From the NCBI GenBank assembly GCA_030762935.1, contig CM060887.1, positions 12,888,501-12,952,500 of the forward strand: a DNA stretch of 64,000 nucleotides. The letters run 5' to 3'. Made by a program: the position numbers and the translations under genes. Shown piece by piece: positions 62,430 through 64,000 of this stretch. The stretch is from Hymenopus coronatus (taxonomy: Eukaryota > Arthropoda > Insecta > Mantodea > Hymenopodidae). The notes beneath the pieces are model-generated. The model ran no database searches. It was not told the origin of the DNA and was given only the letters and a program-made list of their open reading frames with translations. Every line of letters begins with the position of its first letter. The stretch's first letter is position 1.

Positions 62430-64000
62430 TTAATCTGTCATGTATTTGCTAACAACATAAGCTTCTTCAGGATATTCACCAAGATGCCTAGCTGTTAAAG
62501 GATTTATTTCATCTACAGATGAGCATTGTACTTGAAATGGAACATTATATATCACATCTGTTGCAAATTTGTAAGTAATTATGATGGCAGACACTAAAGT
62601 CGGTCTTGAAAATCTGGTATATAGGAATTCTCATTCTCATTTTCCTTTTTCTCACTATCTTCAAGTTCAGATTCACCAGTAAATGTATCATCTGCCGGCA
62701 CTTCTCTATCCTCAAAAAATAATTGCAAAGGCCTTGTGTTTTCTAATTCATACAGATCAGCCACTGTTATTGCTCTGATGCTCACAGAATAGTGGAAGTT
62801 TAGCAGATTTTATAATTCACTCAGAGCTTTCTTTTGCTGATGTGAGTTTAATACAAATAACCATGACAGCTTTTTAAATCAGAGACATATCTTGGAGACT
62901 TGTAGCACCAAAACAGACGATATAATCATTATGATTGGTATGTAGCATGCGTTAAATTGTTGCAAATGCTGATGACAGAAGTACCCGCTATTGTACAGAA
63001 TGCTTAAGTTAAGCAACGACAAGCAAATCCATCTCCATCAAAGTACGTGAATGGGTTAACCTTACTATGCAAAATCCTAACTTCAAAATTGAGTTGTTTT
63101 TAAGAAAATAGTTTTATAAAAGAATAGTGTTAACTTCCCTGCTTTCTGCAAACAGTCTGATTTTAATTGCACCTAGCACCTTATGAATTTTGACTTTGCT
63201 ACGCTTTTGTGAATGTTGCTTTAATTAATTTTTTCATTTTTTGAACTTCATACTTAAATAACATTATTGCTAAGGCTTGTTATATAACACAGGCTAATTC
63301 CTGAGTTTTGATAGGGCATAACCAAAATAAAGAAAATCTACTCCACTAGAAACTACTACAGAATAACAAAGAAACCACAAGATCAATGAAACTATATGGT
63401 CAGAAAGTGTAGATAACAGAAGTATCTGTATAATTGCATGAGGAAGCAGGTTTTTACCTTATTAAAACGAGTAGGTATGTTCTATTTGAATGTAATCCTA
63501 GGAAAGTTCATGCCAATGTGTGTATTGGACACAGAAATATAAAACAATTTTACAGCTACCGCAGTCAGGGAATATTTCTGTCATTCATCAACCCTAACAA
63601 ACATCTACTACAGCAGTCCTGCACTTTTATGTTTGTTTAAGAGATTTGCAAATTCCCAAAGAGAGTCAAAGATTTGCTAAGGTGAGATATAATAAGATTG
63701 TACAATGGGAAGAATATAAAATGGCATAATTGCACAATGGAATTAAACAACTTTCTTCAGATATGTCTACTCTGCCTCAGCTATGATATGTTTGGATGCC
63801 TGAGTGGCATAAGGCATAGTATGTGAGAAGTTTGCATCCCAAAGAAACAAAACATTTTCTTTCATTTCTATTCCTACAGCACAATAAACACTGAAATGTG
63901 GTACAAAACAGAAATCTTGTTCCTTTTGAAAACTACTCCTTACTCAAATTCTTGAAAATGTAAACTTTTCGGGTGAAACCAAATTTTGTGATATAATAAA
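62430..64000. other. Unassigned right-hand end
   Basis: About 1.6 kb with no recognised transposon, the longest element-free stretch in the window. A 63-codon minus-strand frame at 62594-62785, extendable upstream to about 62829, reads SIRAITVADLYELENTRPLQ and DTFTGESELEDSEKKENENE; an ACATCAG acceptor-like motif precedes it. The acidic tail looks protein-like, but no donor is evident and no family is recognised. A plus-strand frame at 63434-63640 has no features. Confidence 0.4.

Noticed and set aside
1..64000. CRISPR array, prophage, operon or bacterial defence system
   Set aside because: Spliced gene structure, poly(A) signal, SINEs, LINEs and mariners show animal nuclear DNA; the regularly recurring repeats are dispersed transposons, not spacer-separated short repeats.

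Overview
This is nuclear DNA from an animal with a large, AT-rich, transposon-crowded genome. An arthropod is most likely: the transposon types (several mariner lineages, a piggyBac with TTAA ends, DUF4817-type DDE transposases, CR1/Jockey/RTE-like LINEs, tRNA-derived SINEs) fit arthropods, and the one host gene has a normal intron with conserved splice phase. The sequence alone does not settle whether it is a chelicerate or an insect. No bacterial operon, CRISPR array or phage is present.

The only host gene I can support is the 3' end of a ZNFX1-like gene on the minus strand. Its penultimate recognised exon is 52196-52482 and its terminal exon is 43959-44686. They are joined by a 7.5 kb intron with matching phase, and a poly(A) signal follows at 43826-43831. 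No earlier exon is recognisable up to base 64000. The long intron is a stack of nested mobile elements.

Almost everything else is mobile DNA, mostly decayed. The dominant component is one short, apparently non-coding repeat, called family H here. I count about 30 full or partial copies on both strands, roughly 20 kb of the 64 kb. Full copies are about 770-890 bp. They have a self-complementary 5' end, a matching 12-base inverted motif near the 3' end followed by a small hairpin, an internal (CA/GT)n tract at a fixed place, and T-runs on both sides. This resembles non-autonomous Helentron-associated elements (HINE/DINE-1 type), but that assignment is inference.

Other layers: (1) a tRNA-headed SINE with a conserved core, about nine copies, repeatedly inserted into family H and into DNA transposons; (2) two further tRNA-like SINEs with clear target-site duplications (40425-40646 and 41696-41997); (3) mariner elements at 4690-5250, 6961-7800, 15466-16166, 32371-33583, 61296-62428 and a nested one at 38332-39987; (4) DUF4817-type elements at 6530-6700, 11080-11400 and 29800-30664, and another DDE transposase remnant at 8160-8720; (5) a 2.3 kb piggyBac (48504-50836); (6) an hAT-like element with an 8-base duplication (53088-54868); (7) LINE fragments at 20560-20955, 25283-26400, 33880-34410, 36340-36800, 41500-42388, 42630-43660 and 57255-59665; (8) an unusual TIR element family carrying ~180 bp internal repeats (44765-46316, 46721-51065, partial at 40230-41235).

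The nesting gives a relative history: DNA elements and LINEs were invaded by family H, which was then invaded by SINEs and a mariner deletion derivative. All recognised transposase and RT reading frames are broken, so the window looks like a graveyard with a few relatively young insertions.
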